Shown: positions 1-9,198, numbered from the stretch's first letter. The stretch is 40,317 nucleotides of DNA from JBHGXV01 sp041920505 (GCA_041920505.1 JBHGXV010000016.1:1-40317); one strand, 5' to 3'. Translations and numbers: made by a program. The notes: a model not told the origin generated them from the letters alone.

Positions 1-686
1 CCGCGGACCCCGCGGGCCCAGCTGCACAGCCCGCCGCCGCGCCCCCTGAAGCCGCGGACGACGATGCGGACGCCACGGCAACAGCGGCAGCGGCGGCGAC
101 AGCGAAAGCGGCGGCAGCGGCAGCAGCAGCGGCCAAAGCCAAGGCTGCGGCCGGAGCGGCGGGAGCAGAGGGAACCGCAACAGAAGCGGAAGCCCCCAAG
201 CAACCATCGAAAAATCAGCCGTATCTCGATAAGTATGTGAAATTAATCACTGACAAATTTGGCGCTGATGTGATAGAGGCTTCCTATATTAATGAATTGG
301 CGAAGGAAGTGCCCACGCTGGTGATCAAAAACGAGAAGTGGCACGACGTGGCCCAGTTCCTGAAAACAGAGGAGCAGCTTCACTTCGAGTACCTTTCCAA
401 CCTGCACGGTGTCGATTACGAGGATCGGATGGAAGTGTACTATCACCTGTATTCCTACAAGAACCGGCAAAGCCTCGCGGTCAAGGTGAAAACCAACCGT
501 GAACAACCCACTGTGGCATCCGTGATGGATGTGTGGGCCGGGGCGAACTGGAACGAGCGGGAAACGTACGACCTATTGGGCATTCAATTCCCGGGGCATA
601 CGGATCTGCGCCGGATCATGCTGCCGGACGACTGGGTAGGCCATCCGCTTCGCAAAGATTACGTGCAATACGACGAGGAGGTGTAA
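1..686 (+). CDS. nuoC: NADH-quinone oxidoreductase subunit C, 5' partial
   Basis: Peripheral-arm subunit of complex I, lying with NuoD between the iron-sulfur chain and the quinone site. The catalytic part begins near position 237 and ends with the family signature LRRIMLPDDWVGHPLRKDY. The frame is open from base 3 with no stop, so the gene enters from outside the window. Before the conserved domain lies a low-complexity stretch of about 60 residues, mostly Ala with Pro, Lys, Glu and Asp, which then runs into QPYLDKYVKLITDKFG. The GTG at 237 has no Shine-Dalgarno sequence and sits inside a continuing reading frame, so it is not the start. Ala-rich NuoC extensions are known in several Bacillota and look like a flexible linker. 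The nuoD Shine-Dalgarno overlaps the end of this gene, so the two are co-transcribed. Confidence 0.93.
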   Translation, partial: ADPAGPAAQPAAAPPEAADDDADATATAAAAATAKAAAAAAAAAKAKAAAGAAGAEGTATEAEAPKQPSKNQPYLDKYVKLITDKFGADVIEASYINELAKEVPTLVIKNEKWHDVAQFLKTEEQLHFEYLSNLHGVDYEDRMEVYYHLYSYKNRQSLAVKVKTNREQPTVASVMDVWAGANWNERETYDLLGIQFPGHTDLRRIMLPDDWVGHPLRKDYVQYDEEV

Positions 687-689
687 GCA

Positions 690-1838
690 GTGGCCATCGA
701 GATCACAAAACTAAGTTCGGTGACATCTCCGAATTCCGATATGCGCACCGAGGAAATGCTGCTCAACGTCGGTCCGCAGCACCCGAGTACCCACGGTGTG
801 TTCCGCCTCGTCGTCAAGATCGACGGGGAGACCATCAAGAAAGCCACTCCCGTGATCGGGTATCTGCACCGCGGTACGGAAAAGTTGGCGGAAAACCTGA
901 ACTATACGCAGATCATTCCGTATACGGACCGGCTTGATTACCTGTCGGCGATGACCAACAACTACGTTCTTTGCCACGCCGTCGAGACGATGATGGGAAT
1001 CGAGGTTCCGGAACGCGCCGAGTTCTTGCGCGTCATCGTGATGGAGTTGAACCGGATCGCCAGCCACATGGTGTGGTGGGGAACGTATCTGCTCGACATC
1101 GGGGCGATGAGTCCGTTTTTGTTTGCGTTCCGCGACCGGGAGATGATTATCAACCTGTTCAACGAGTTGTGCGGCGCCCGCCTGACGTTCAACTACATGC
1201 GGATCGGCGGGGTGAAGTGGGATGCGCCGCCCGGCTGGATCGAGAAGGCGAAAGAGTTTGTCCAGTACATGAAGAAAGAGTTGCCCAACTATCACAAGCT
1301 GGTGTCGGGGAACGAAATCTTCATCAACCGCCTGAAGGGAATCGGCAAGTACGATACGGCCGACGCTTACAACTACTCCCTCTCCGGCGTGATGTTGCGC
1401 TGTACGGGCGTGAAGTGGGACTTGCGCAAGGACGAACCGTATTCCATCTACAACCGGTTCGACTTTGACGTGCCGACCGCTACCGAAGGCGATTGCTTGG
1501 CCCGCTACCATCTGCGGTTGGCCGAAATCGAACAATCGCTGCGCATTCTTGAGCAGGCGCTTGACCAATTCCCCGGCGAGGGGCCGGTTCTCGGCAAAGT
1601 GCCGAAAGTGATTCGCCCGCCGGTCGGTGAAACGTTCGTCCGGATCGAGTCACCGCGCGGCGAAATCGGTGTCTACATCGCCAGCCAGGGCAAAGACAAG
1701 CCGTGGCGCTTGAAGTTGCGCCGTCCGTCGTTTAACAACCTGCAAATCCTGCCGAAGCTTCTGGTGGGAGAAAACATTGCGGACATGGTGGCCATTCTGG
1801 GCAGTATCGACATCGTTCTCGGGGAGGTAGACGCGTAA
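690..1838 (+). CDS. nuoD: NADH-quinone oxidoreductase subunit D
   Basis: The 49-kDa type subunit of complex I, related to the large subunit of NiFe hydrogenases and forming much of the quinone pocket. The 382-residue protein has full family length. Visible signatures are NVGPQHPSTHGVFRL near the N-terminus, PYTDRLDYLSAM around residue 73, and a C-terminal block with IASQGKDKPWRLKLRRPSF and ILGSIDIVLGEVDA. GTG was chosen as start because GAGGAGGTG precedes it at good spacing, overlapping the nuoC stop. The gene ends in TAATG, sharing one base with nuoH. nuoH follows directly: there is no nuoE, nuoF or nuoG between them, so this is the version of complex I without the NADH-dehydrogenase module. 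Confidence 0.97.
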   Translation: MAIEITKLSSVTSPNSDMRTEEMLLNVGPQHPSTHGVFRLVVKIDGETIKKATPVIGYLHRGTEKLAENLNYTQIIPYTDRLDYLSAMTNNYVLCHAVETMMGIEVPERAEFLRVIVMELNRIASHMVWWGTYLLDIGAMSPFLFAFRDREMIINLFNELCGARLTFNYMRIGGVKWDAPPGWIEKAKEFVQYMKKELPNYHKLVSGNEIFINRLKGIGKYDTADAYNYSLSGVMLRCTGVKWDLRKDEPYSIYNRFDFDVPTATEGDCLARYHLRLAEIEQSLRILEQALDQFPGEGPVLGKVPKVIRPPVGETFVRIESPRGEIGVYIASQGKDKPWRLKLRRPSFNNLQILPKLLVGENIADMVAILGSIDIVLGEVDA

Positions 1839-2851
1839 TGAACCAATTGTTGCAGCAAACTCCCTCGGTCTGGACGACCACCCTGTGGGCCCTGGCGGCA
1901 GTCGCCCTGTTGCTGGTTGTCCTCGGATTCGTGACCTACGCGATTTACTTTGAGCGGAAAATCATCGGGTGGATGCAACTGCGTATCGGTCCGAACCGCG
2001 TCGGTCCGCTGGGGCTGTTGCAGACCGTCGCTGACGTCGCCAAGCTGTTGCTGAAGGAAGACACGCGCCCGAAAAACGCGGACAAAGCGCTGTTTGCGCT
2101 GGCGCCCGTTCTCGCCTACGCGCCTGCCTTTACCGTGTTGGCCGTCATTCCGTTCACCGACAAGATTCAGTTTGCCGATCTGGGAGTCGGCGTGCTGTAC
2201 TACATCGCCCTGTCCGGCATCACCGTGCTTGGCGTCATCACCGCTGGCTGGGCGTCGAACAACAAGTATTCGCTGATCGGCGGGCTTCGTTCCGCCGCGC
2301 AGATGATCAGCTACGAGGTTCCTCTGGTGATGTCGATCGTCGGCGTCGTCCTGATGACCGGCAGCATCAACCTGCGCGAGATTGTCGAGGGTCAACAGCA
2401 CATGTGGAACATCATCCCGCAGTTCCTCGGATTCATCGTGTTCATCATTGCTGCGCAGGCTGAGTTGAACCGGACGCCGTTTGACCTGCCGGAGGCGGAG
2501 TCGGAGCTTGTCGCCGGTTACCACGTAGAGTATTCGGGGTTCCGTTTCGCGATGTTCATGCTGGCTGAGTACGTGTACATGTTTGGCATGGGCGCGCTGG
2601 TGACGATCCTGTTTTTGGGCGGTTGGTTGCCGATCCATCCGGCGCTCGGATTTATCCCTGGCATCGTCTGGTTCATCCTGAAGTTTTCCCTCTACGTCTT
2701 CTTCCAGTTCTGGCTGCGGGCGACCATGCCGCGTCTGCGCGTCGACCAACTGATGACCTTCGCCTGGAAGGGACTGTTGCCGCTGGCTTTGGTCAATATC
2801 ATGCTGACGGCGATTTTCGTTTCCTACTCTCACGGCATGTTGGCCCAATAA
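1838..2851 (+). CDS. nuoH: NADH-quinone oxidoreductase subunit H
   Basis: Membrane subunit that joins the peripheral arm to the proton-pumping arm and forms the entrance of the quinone chamber. The 337-residue, strongly hydrophobic protein shows ERKIIGWMQLRIGPNRVGPL in its first cytoplasmic loop and AELNRTPFDLPEAESELVAG in the later acidic loop, both diagnostic. Eight transmembrane segments are usual for the family and the length agrees. The ATG overlaps the nuoD stop (TAATG) and GGGGAGGT lies 10 bases upstream. About 37 bases separate it from nuoI, with no terminator. Confidence 0.97.
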   Translation: MNQLLQQTPSVWTTTLWALAAVALLLVVLGFVTYAIYFERKIIGWMQLRIGPNRVGPLGLLQTVADVAKLLLKEDTRPKNADKALFALAPVLAYAPAFTVLAVIPFTDKIQFADLGVGVLYYIALSGITVLGVITAGWASNNKYSLIGGLRSAAQMISYEVPLVMSIVGVVLMTGSINLREIVEGQQHMWNIIPQFLGFIVFIIAAQAELNRTPFDLPEAESELVAGYHVEYSGFRFAMFMLAEYVYMFGMGALVTILFLGGWLPIHPALGFIPGIVWFILKFSLYVFFQFWLRATMPRLRVDQLMTFAWKGLLPLALVNIMLTAIFVSYSHGMLAQ

Positions 2852-2888
2852 CGCCGCTGTCGCATTCAAATAGTAAGGGGTGAAACAC

Positions 2889-3302
2889 ATGCTCGGATTT
2901 GCCAAAGGGCTCGGATACACCCTGAAAAAGATGACCGAGAAAAAGGTCACCCACATGTATCCGGATGTGCCTTATCCGATGCCGCCGCGTTTTCGCGGCA
3001 TCCAACACTTTTCCCCGGAGAAATGCATCGTCTGCAACCAATGCGCGCGGATCTGTCCGACGGAGTGCATCCAGTTGACAGGGAAGCCGCATCCGGACCC
3101 GGAGAAAAAAGGGAAAATCATCGATACGTACGATATCAATTTCGAAATCTGCATCTTGTGCGACTTGTGCACGGAGGTATGCCCGACCGAAGCGATCGTG
3201 ATGACCAACAATTTCGAGTTGGCGACGTACAGCCGCGACGAGTTGTATAAAAACTTGAAGTGGTTGGACGACAACAATACCAACGTCAGGGAGGAGAACT
3301 AA
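2889..3302 (+). CDS. nuoI: NADH-quinone oxidoreductase subunit I (2x[4Fe-4S] ferredoxin type)
   Basis: Carries the two [4Fe-4S] clusters that pass electrons to the terminal cluster in NuoB. Two complete CxxCxxCxxxCP motifs are present: Cys46, 49, 52, 56 and Cys88, 91, 94, 98, counted from the ATG at 2889. An upstream in-frame GTG at 2880 overlaps the Shine-Dalgarno AAGGGG (2875-2880). The ATG at 2889 has ideal spacing of 8 bases and is preferred, giving 137 residues, the usual short Bacillota form. It lies between nuoH and nuoJ. Confidence 0.95.
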   Translation: MLGFAKGLGYTLKKMTEKKVTHMYPDVPYPMPPRFRGIQHFSPEKCIVCNQCARICPTECIQLTGKPHPDPEKKGKIIDTYDINFEICILCDLCTEVCPTEAIVMTNNFELATYSRDELYKNLKWLDDNNTNVREEN

Positions 3303-3305
3303 CGC

Positions 3306-3818
3306 ATGAGCGGTTCTTTTGTCGCATTTTTCATTTTGTCCCTGTTGACGATTGGTGGCGCGGTGTTCATGATCAGCTTCAACCGGGTCGTCCACATGGT
3401 GATTTCCCTGGGGATTACCTTCCTCAGCATCGCCGGTCTGTTCGTTTTGCTGGAAGCTGAGTTTGTCGCCGTCTCCCAGGTGCTCGTCTATTCCGGCGCC
3501 ATCTCGATCCTGATGCTGTTCGGGATCATGCTGACCAAGCACGATGCCGCCGACGAAGGCACGAGCAAGGCGCAAAACAAATACCTGACGCTGCTCGGTG
3601 TCGCCGTGCTGTTCGGCATTGTGTTCTGGGGCATTCAAAACACTGCGTGGCCCAACGCGCCGCAGCCCGTCGCCGATCCCAACGTAAGCAACGTAAAACA
3701 GATCGGGATCGAGGTCTTTACCAAATACGTCATACCGTTTGAACTGGTGTCTGTCTTGTTGCTGGTGGCGCTGGTCGGTGCCATTATCATGGCGAAGAAG
3801 GAGGGGGACAAGGAGTGA
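3306..3818 (+). CDS. nuoJ: NADH-quinone oxidoreductase subunit J
   Basis: Hydrophobic 170-residue membrane subunit at the hinge between NuoH and the pumping arm. The central helix block with LEAEFVAVSQVLVYSGAISI followed by LMLFGIMLT is the family signature, including the break involved in quinone-coupled conformational change. The ATG follows AGGGAGGAG. The last four bases overlap the nuoK start (GTGA), which implies translational coupling. Confidence 0.95.
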   Translation: MSGSFVAFFILSLLTIGGAVFMISFNRVVHMVISLGITFLSIAGLFVLLEAEFVAVSQVLVYSGAISILMLFGIMLTKHDAADEGTSKAQNKYLTLLGVAVLFGIVFWGIQNTAWPNAPQPVADPNVSNVKQIGIEVFTKYVIPFELVSVLLLVALVGAIIMAKKEGDKE

Positions 3819-4126
3819 CTGTACCGGTTTCATCCTATTTACTTGTTGCCCTGATCCTGTTCTGTGTCGGGTTGTACGGGGCATTGACCAAGCGCAATAC
3901 CGTCATTGTGCTGTTGTCGATCGAATTGATGCTGAACGCGGTCAACATTAACCTGGTCGCGTTTGCCAAATTCGGTCTGTACGCTTCGCTAACGGGTCAG
4001 ATTTTCACCTTATTCACGATGACCGTGGCCGCAGCAGAAGTGGCAGTCGGGCTGGCCGTATTGATCGCCCTGTACCGCAACCGCGCAACGGTTAACGTGG
4101 ACGAGATGGACACGATGAAACGCTAG
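3815..4126 (+). CDS. nuoK: NADH-quinone oxidoreductase subunit K
   Basis: Small 103-residue, three-helix subunit of the membrane arm, related to MrpC. Two conserved acidic residues in helices are visible: the Glu in LLSIELMLNAVNINLVAF and the Glu in AEVAVGLAVLIALYR. Both belong to the half-channel line of proton translocation in this family. GTG start with GGAGGGGG upstream, overlapping nuoJ by four bases. Confidence 0.96.
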   Translation: MTVPVSSYLLVALILFCVGLYGALTKRNTVIVLLSIELMLNAVNINLVAFAKFGLYASLTGQIFTLFTMTVAAAEVAVGLAVLIALYRNRATVNVDEMDTMKR

Positions 4127-4151
4127 AAATGGGAAAAGGATAGGTGAAGAT

Positions 4152-6068
4152 ATGGATACGATCATGCATTATGCCTGGCTCATCCCTCTTTTTCCACTCT
4201 TCGCTTTCATCTTGATCGTCTCGTTCGGTCGACAGTTGAAAGAGGGAGCGGCCTACGTGGGGGTCCTGTTGACAGGTGCCTCCTTCGTGCTGGCGGTGAT
4301 GACGTTCTGGGCGCGGTTCCAGGAAGGGGCGGCCGACTACTCGTTTCCGGTAGAGTGGCTGCGCATCGGCGAGAACATCGTCCGCATGGGGTTTGAAGTG
4401 AACCAACTGAACGCGATGATGCTGGTCATCGTCACGTTTGTCAGCCTGCTTGTTCAGATTTACTCCAAAGGCTATATGCACGGGGACGAGCGTTTTCCCG
4501 TGTTCTATCAATACCTGTCCCTGTTTACGTTTTCCATGTTGGGACTGGTGATCTCGCCCAACCTGCTTCAGGTGTACATCTTCTGGGAGCTGGTAGGGGT
4601 TTGTTCGTTCCTGCTCGTCGGCTATTACTTCTTTAAACCGGAAGCAAAAGCGGCAGCGAAAAAGGCGTTTATCGTCACGCGGATCGGTGACGTCGGCCTG
4701 TTCATCGGGATTGCCCTGCTGTTCTGGTGGACTGGCAGCTTCGAGTATTCCGCCATTTTCGACGCCGTGTCCGCAGGAAAACTGGAAGGGTGGCAGATCA
4801 CGCTGGCGGCTGTGCTGATCTTCATCGGCGCCGTCGGGAAATCGGGTCAGTTCCCGCTGCACACCTGGTTGCCGGACGCGATGGAAGGTCCGACGCCGGT
4901 TTCCGCGTTGATCCACGCCGCTACGATGGTTGCCGCAGGGGTATACCTTGTGGCTGCGGCATATCCGCTGTTTATCGCGTCGGAGACGGCGCTGACGGTC
5001 GTCGCGTATGTCGGCGGCTTCACCGCGATCTTTGCCGCTTCGATCGGCTTGACCCAGCGCGACATCAAACGCGTGCTGGCCTATTCGACGGTCAGCCAGC
5101 TTGGCTATATGATGCTGGCGCTTGGCGCTGCCGGCGCCGCCGGTTACGTCGCCGGTACGTTCCACTTGATGACACACGCGTTTTTCAAGGCGCTTCTATT
5201 CCTGGCGGCCGGTAGCGTGATTCACGCCGTCCATACCCAGGACGTCTTTGAGATGGGCGGTCTGTGGAAAAAGATGCCGGTCACCGGTGCCGTGTTCCTG
5301 ATCGGTTGTCTGGCGATCGCGGGGATTCCGCCGTTTGCCGGTTTCTGGTCGAAAGAAGAGATTCTCGGCGCGGTCTATGCCGCTCATCGCTACGACTTGC
5401 TGTGGATGGCGTTGATTGCCGCGTTCTTTACGGCGTTCTACATGTTCCGTCTGTTCTTCCTGACCTTCTCCGGCAAGTCGCGTGCGCACGGGCACGGGGA
5501 AGCGCACGAATCTCCCGCTGTGATGACGATTCCGCTCTTGATCCTGGCGGTTCCCGCCATCGTCGCCGGTTTTGTCAACACCCCGTACGCTCCGGTGCTG
5601 CATCACTGGTTGCTCTCCGGCAACACGGGAAGCGCGATTGCCGCCGTATTTGGCGAGGCGGAAGGACACGGGGCGGCATGGGTGCAATTCACTGCGATCG
5701 CCGTATCGGTTCTCGGGATTTTGCTCGCGTATTTGATGTATGTGAAAGAGACGGTGTCGACCGGGTTGATCGCTCGTCCGCTGCCCTGGCTGTACCAGCT
5801 TTCCTACCGCAAGTATTATGTGGATGAAATCTACGAAGCCGTCTTTGTACGGCCGTTGAAGTGGCTGGGTCGCGGTCTCGACCTGTTTGACCGCGTCGTT
5901 GTTGACGGTCTGGTCGCGCTGACGGCGAAGATCGCAAACGGTATCGGCGCGCTGCACGCCCGTGTGCAGAACGGACAGATGCAGACCTATGGATTCGTCG
6001 TGCTGATCGGCCTGATTCTGTTGATTGTCGGCCTCAAGGCGTTAGGAGGTGTCCCTTTTGGTGAATAA
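4152..6068 (+). CDS. nuoL: NADH-quinone oxidoreductase subunit L (antiporter-like)
   Basis: Largest antiporter-like subunit of complex I, at the distal end of the pumping arm, with a long lateral helix at its C-terminus. The 638-residue protein is of normal length. Conserved features include the Glu in FWELVGVCSFLLVGYYF, the Lys in GKSGQFPLHTWLPDAMEGPT and the SALIHAATMVAAGVY helix. A His/Gly/Glu-rich loop (AHGHGEAHES) comes after the twelfth or so helix. Start ATG at 4152, with an AAAGGATAGGTG-type ribosome binding site. The 3' end contains the Shine-Dalgarno of nuoM (TAGGAGGT, 6043-6050), and the coding regions overlap by eight bases. Confidence 0.97.
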   Translation: MDTIMHYAWLIPLFPLFAFILIVSFGRQLKEGAAYVGVLLTGASFVLAVMTFWARFQEGAADYSFPVEWLRIGENIVRMGFEVNQLNAMMLVIVTFVSLLVQIYSKGYMHGDERFPVFYQYLSLFTFSMLGLVISPNLLQVYIFWELVGVCSFLLVGYYFFKPEAKAAAKKAFIVTRIGDVGLFIGIALLFWWTGSFEYSAIFDAVSAGKLEGWQITLAAVLIFIGAVGKSGQFPLHTWLPDAMEGPTPVSALIHAATMVAAGVYLVAAAYPLFIASETALTVVAYVGGFTAIFAASIGLTQRDIKRVLAYSTVSQLGYMMLALGAAGAAGYVAGTFHLMTHAFFKALLFLAAGSVIHAVHTQDVFEMGGLWKKMPVTGAVFLIGCLAIAGIPPFAGFWSKEEILGAVYAAHRYDLLWMALIAAFFTAFYMFRLFFLTFSGKSRAHGHGEAHESPAVMTIPLLILAVPAIVAGFVNTPYAPVLHHWLLSGNTGSAIAAVFGEAEGHGAAWVQFTAIAVSVLGILLAYLMYVKETVSTGLIARPLPWLYQLSYRKYYVDEIYEAVFVRPLKWLGRGLDLFDRVVVDGLVALTAKIANGIGALHARVQNGQMQTYGFVVLIGLILLIVGLKALGGVPFGE

Positions 6069-7614
6069 CTACTTGCTGTCACTGATCACGTTTTCGCCGC
6101 TGCTTGCGATTCTCATCCTGGCGTTCATTCCGAAGCATCAGGGCGGTGTGATCAAACGGGTCGGGATTCTGGGAACCCTCCTGCCGCTGGCGTTTGCCCT
6201 GGTGCTGTTCGCCGGGTTTGACTATCAGCAGTCGGCCATGCAGTTCGTGGAAAGCGTGCCGTGGATTACGATCCCGGCCGGCGCCTTGCCGTCCGGTGAG
6301 ACGCTTACGTTTAAGATCAACTATGAGATGGGCGTCGACGGCATCTCGATGCCGCTTGTGGTGCTGACCGCGATTGTTGGCACACTGGCCGCGATCGCTT
6401 CGACGACGATCAAGCGACGCCTGAAAGAATACTTTATCCTGTTTCACATCCTGCTGATCGGGATGTTCGGGGTCTTTACGACGCAAAACTTGTTTTTGTT
6501 CTTCATCTTCTTCGAGATGACGCTGGTGCCGATGTACTTTTTGATCGGCATCTGGGGATACGCCGAGCGGGAGCGCGCCGCCAACAAGTTCCTGTTGTAC
6601 AACGGCGTAGGTTCGGCGATCATGCTGATCGCGTTTTTGATCGTGTACTGGATGCTGCCGATGATGCAGTCCGAACCGACGATGAACATGACCGAGTTGA
6701 GCAAGTTCCTGACGTCGCACGATTACATTGCGATGTTTGACCAAGCGAAGCCGGGCTTCCGCTTCGCCGTGTTCCTCGCGCTGTTTATCGCGTTCGGGAT
6801 CAAGCTGCCGGTCTTCCCGTTCCACACCTGGATGCTGAAAGTACACGTCCAGGCGCCGCCGTCGATCGTGATGATCCACTCCGGGATCTTGCTGAAGATG
6901 GGGGCATACGGGTTGATCCGCATGGGCATCGGGTTCTTCCCGGATCAGGCGTACCAGTTCGCCACCTGGATGGCTGTGCTCGGCGTGGTGAACATCCTGT
7001 ACGGTGCGGTTCTGGCGTTCGTCCAGAAAGACCTGAAAATGGTGCTGGCGTACTCCAGTATCAGCCACATGGGGATCGTGCTGCTCGGTTTCGCCGCGAT
7101 GAATACGGTCGGATTCCAGGGGGCACTGTTCCAGGTCGTTTCGCACGGCTTCATCTCTGCCCTGATGTTCTTCCTCATCGGCGTCATCTGGGAACGTACG
7201 GAAACGTCGATGATCACCGAACTCGGCGGTTTGGCCAAGTCGATGCCGTTTGTCAGCGGCATTCTGCTGACGGCCGCGATGGCGTCGCTCGGCTTGCCGG
7301 GGATGTCCGGGTTCATCAGCGAATTCCTCGCGTTCCTGGGATTGTTCGGCAGCATGCCAATCCTGGCGGCGGTCGGTACACTGGGGATTATCCTGACAGC
7401 AGTGTATCTGCTTCGCGCGGTGCTGCGCAGCACGTTCGGTCCGACGCCCGAACGTTGGCTTGGGCTTGCTGACGCTCAACCGCTCGAAGTTATTCCGATG
7501 GTGGTGCTTTTGGGCTTCATCATTCTGATCGGGATCTATCCAGCTGTGCTGAGCGATCCATTGCAAGAGACCCTGAAAACAATCGTGCCGATCGTGCCGG
7601 GAATAGGAGGGTAA
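6061..7614 (+). CDS. nuoM: NADH-quinone oxidoreductase subunit M (antiporter-like)
   Basis: Second antiporter-like proton-pumping subunit. Signatures include FFEMTLVPMYFLIGIWG, KLPVFPFHTWMLKVHVQAP, the Lys of SGILLKMGAYGLIRMG, and the discontinuous-helix region around LAYSSISHMG. The longest open frame starts at GTG 6049, but that codon overlaps the Shine-Dalgarno TAGGAGGT (6043-6050). GTG 6061 is preferred, giving 517 residues; TTG 6058 is also possible. The gene overlaps the end of nuoL by eight bases, so translation is probably coupled. Confidence 0.95.
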   Translation: MNNYLLSLITFSPLLAILILAFIPKHQGGVIKRVGILGTLLPLAFALVLFAGFDYQQSAMQFVESVPWITIPAGALPSGETLTFKINYEMGVDGISMPLVVLTAIVGTLAAIASTTIKRRLKEYFILFHILLIGMFGVFTTQNLFLFFIFFEMTLVPMYFLIGIWGYAERERAANKFLLYNGVGSAIMLIAFLIVYWMLPMMQSEPTMNMTELSKFLTSHDYIAMFDQAKPGFRFAVFLALFIAFGIKLPVFPFHTWMLKVHVQAPPSIVMIHSGILLKMGAYGLIRMGIGFFPDQAYQFATWMAVLGVVNILYGAVLAFVQKDLKMVLAYSSISHMGIVLLGFAAMNTVGFQGALFQVVSHGFISALMFFLIGVIWERTETSMITELGGLAKSMPFVSGILLTAAMASLGLPGMSGFISEFLAFLGLFGSMPILAAVGTLGIILTAVYLLRAVLRSTFGPTPERWLGLADAQPLEVIPMVVLLGFIILIGIYPAVLSDPLQETLKTIVPIVPGIGG

Positions 7615-7617
7615 GCC

Positions 7618-9141
7618 ATGGACGTGAACAATATCTTTTCCTATAACTGGAGCTACCTTCTGCCCGAATTCATCATTCTCGGTTTTGCGACGCTCCTGTC
7701 CCTGATCGATCTGTTTATGGGGAAACGCTCCAGTCGCGCCGTCATCGGCTGGCTGGCCCTCTTGGGGGTTATGTTGGCCGGGTGGTTTGTGGTTCGCAAT
7801 ATGCAAACCCTCAACGAACCGGTTTCCTACATGGCTGACATGATGCGTGTCGATGATTTCGGCAATGCCTTCAAGCTGCTGTTTTTGACCGGGGTGGCGT
7901 TTACCCTGATCCTCTCCCTGTCGTACCTGAAATCGGGGGAGATCACTCATCAGGGCGAATACTACTATCTGCTGCTCGCCGGACTGTTGGGTGCGATGGT
8001 GATGGCTTCTTCCGCCGACCTGATCACCTTGTTCATCGGTCTGGAATTGTTGTCTCTGTCGTCCTACGTTCTGGTCGGGTTGCGCAAACGGTCGATCCAG
8101 TCCAACGAAGCGTCGCTGAAATACGTCGTGTCTGGCAGCATCGCCACAGCGGTCACGCTGTTCGGGATGTCTTACGTCTACGGTCTGACCGGCACGACCA
8201 ACCTGTACGTGATTTCCCAACGGCTGGGCGAGGCGTACTCCGGCGGCTACGGGTTTTTGGTGCTGCTTTCGTTTGCCTTCCTGACAGTCGGACTGGCGTT
8301 TAAAATCTCCGCCGTGCCCAACCACATGTGGGCACCGGACGTGTACCAGGGCGCGCCGACGCCGATTACGGCATTCCTCGCGGTGGTCTCCAAAGCCGCA
8401 GGGTTTGCCATTGTGATTCGCTTGCTCTTGACAGCGTACCTTGGACTGATCGAAGGCCAGGAACGCCTTATCCTCACCGAACTGAGCTGGTATCTGTCGA
8501 TTATCGCCGGTCTGTCGATGATCATCGGGAACACGATGGCTCTGCGTCAGACCAACGTGAAACGGTTGATGGCCTTCTCGGGGATCGCCCAGGCCGGTTA
8601 CCTCCTGGTGCCGTTCGTGACACTGACTCAGTTCTTTTTCGGGCAGACGATCTTTTACCTGTTCGCCTACCTCCTGATGAGCTTCGGCGCGTTTGCCGTC
8701 ATCATGGTGGTGACGCGCGAACAGCAGACCGAAGAGCTGAAGGCGTTCGCCGGGTTGTACCATCGTTCGCCGCTGGCTGCCGTCGCGATGACGATCTTCT
8801 TGCTGTCGCTCGCCGGGATTCCGGTGACGGCCGGTTTCTTCGGGAAATTCTATCTGTTCTTAAGCGCGTTCTATCACGGAAGCTACTGGCTCGCCGGGAT
8901 CATGTTCGCGACGAGCGTGATCTCGTACTACTACTACTTCGGGATTATCCGTCAAATGTACATGCGGACCGGTTCCACCGAGGCGCCGATTCGCTTCCCG
9001 ATCGGGGTGGCGCTGGTCGTGGTGCTCACCGCGCTGGCTACCGTCGTGTTCGGGATTGTGCCTGAGGTGGCCACCCAGTATATTCAGACCCATCTGAACG
9101 CCGGGTTTGACTTCGGCAACATGCTGGTGCCTGGCAAGTAA
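7618..9141 (+). CDS. nuoN: NADH-quinone oxidoreductase subunit N (antiporter-like)
   Basis: Third antiporter-like proton-pumping subunit, adjacent to NuoK in the complex. The 507-residue protein shows LITLFIGLELLSLSSYVLVG, with the conserved Glu, then FKISAVPNHMWAPDVYQGAP, with its Lys, and QTNVKRLMAFSGIAQAGYLL. ATG start, three bases after the nuoM stop, with TAGGAGGG upstream. It is the last gene of the nuo operon and is followed by a strong intrinsic terminator. Confidence 0.97.
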   Translation: MDVNNIFSYNWSYLLPEFIILGFATLLSLIDLFMGKRSSRAVIGWLALLGVMLAGWFVVRNMQTLNEPVSYMADMMRVDDFGNAFKLLFLTGVAFTLILSLSYLKSGEITHQGEYYYLLLAGLLGAMVMASSADLITLFIGLELLSLSSYVLVGLRKRSIQSNEASLKYVVSGSIATAVTLFGMSYVYGLTGTTNLYVISQRLGEAYSGGYGFLVLLSFAFLTVGLAFKISAVPNHMWAPDVYQGAPTPITAFLAVVSKAAGFAIVIRLLLTAYLGLIEGQERLILTELSWYLSIIAGLSMIIGNTMALRQTNVKRLMAFSGIAQAGYLLVPFVTLTQFFFGQTIFYLFAYLLMSFGAFAVIMVVTREQQTEELKAFAGLYHRSPLAAVAMTIFLLSLAGIPVTAGFFGKFYLFLSAFYHGSYWLAGIMFATSVISYYYYFGIIRQMYMRTGSTEAPIRFPIGVALVVVLTALATVVFGIVPEVATQYIQTHLNAGFDFGNMLVPGK

Positions 9142-9163
9142 TCCCGGAAGCTGTGTCAAATGA

Positions 9164-9198
9164 AAAAGGGGACGGCAGGTAAGGTGCCGCCCCCTTTT
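9164..9198 (+). terminator. Intrinsic terminator of the nuo operon
   Basis: Arms 9164-9177 and 9185-9198 pair over 14 positions with one A/C mismatch. The loop is seven bases and the 3' arm ends in TTTT. It lies 22 bases after nuoN. Confidence 0.8.

Noticed and set aside
237..239. GTG as the start of nuoC
   Set aside because: No Shine-Dalgarno and the frame is open upstream to the window edge with coding-like sequence.
6079..8763. 894-codon open frame on the minus strand across nuoM and nuoN
   Set aside because: Composition is Arg/His/Gln/Asp-rich as expected for the antisense of high-G+C membrane genes; no ribosome site or domain, and nuoM and nuoN are certain on the plus strand. Other long minus frames in the nuo, murA and S-layer regions are the same kind of shadow.
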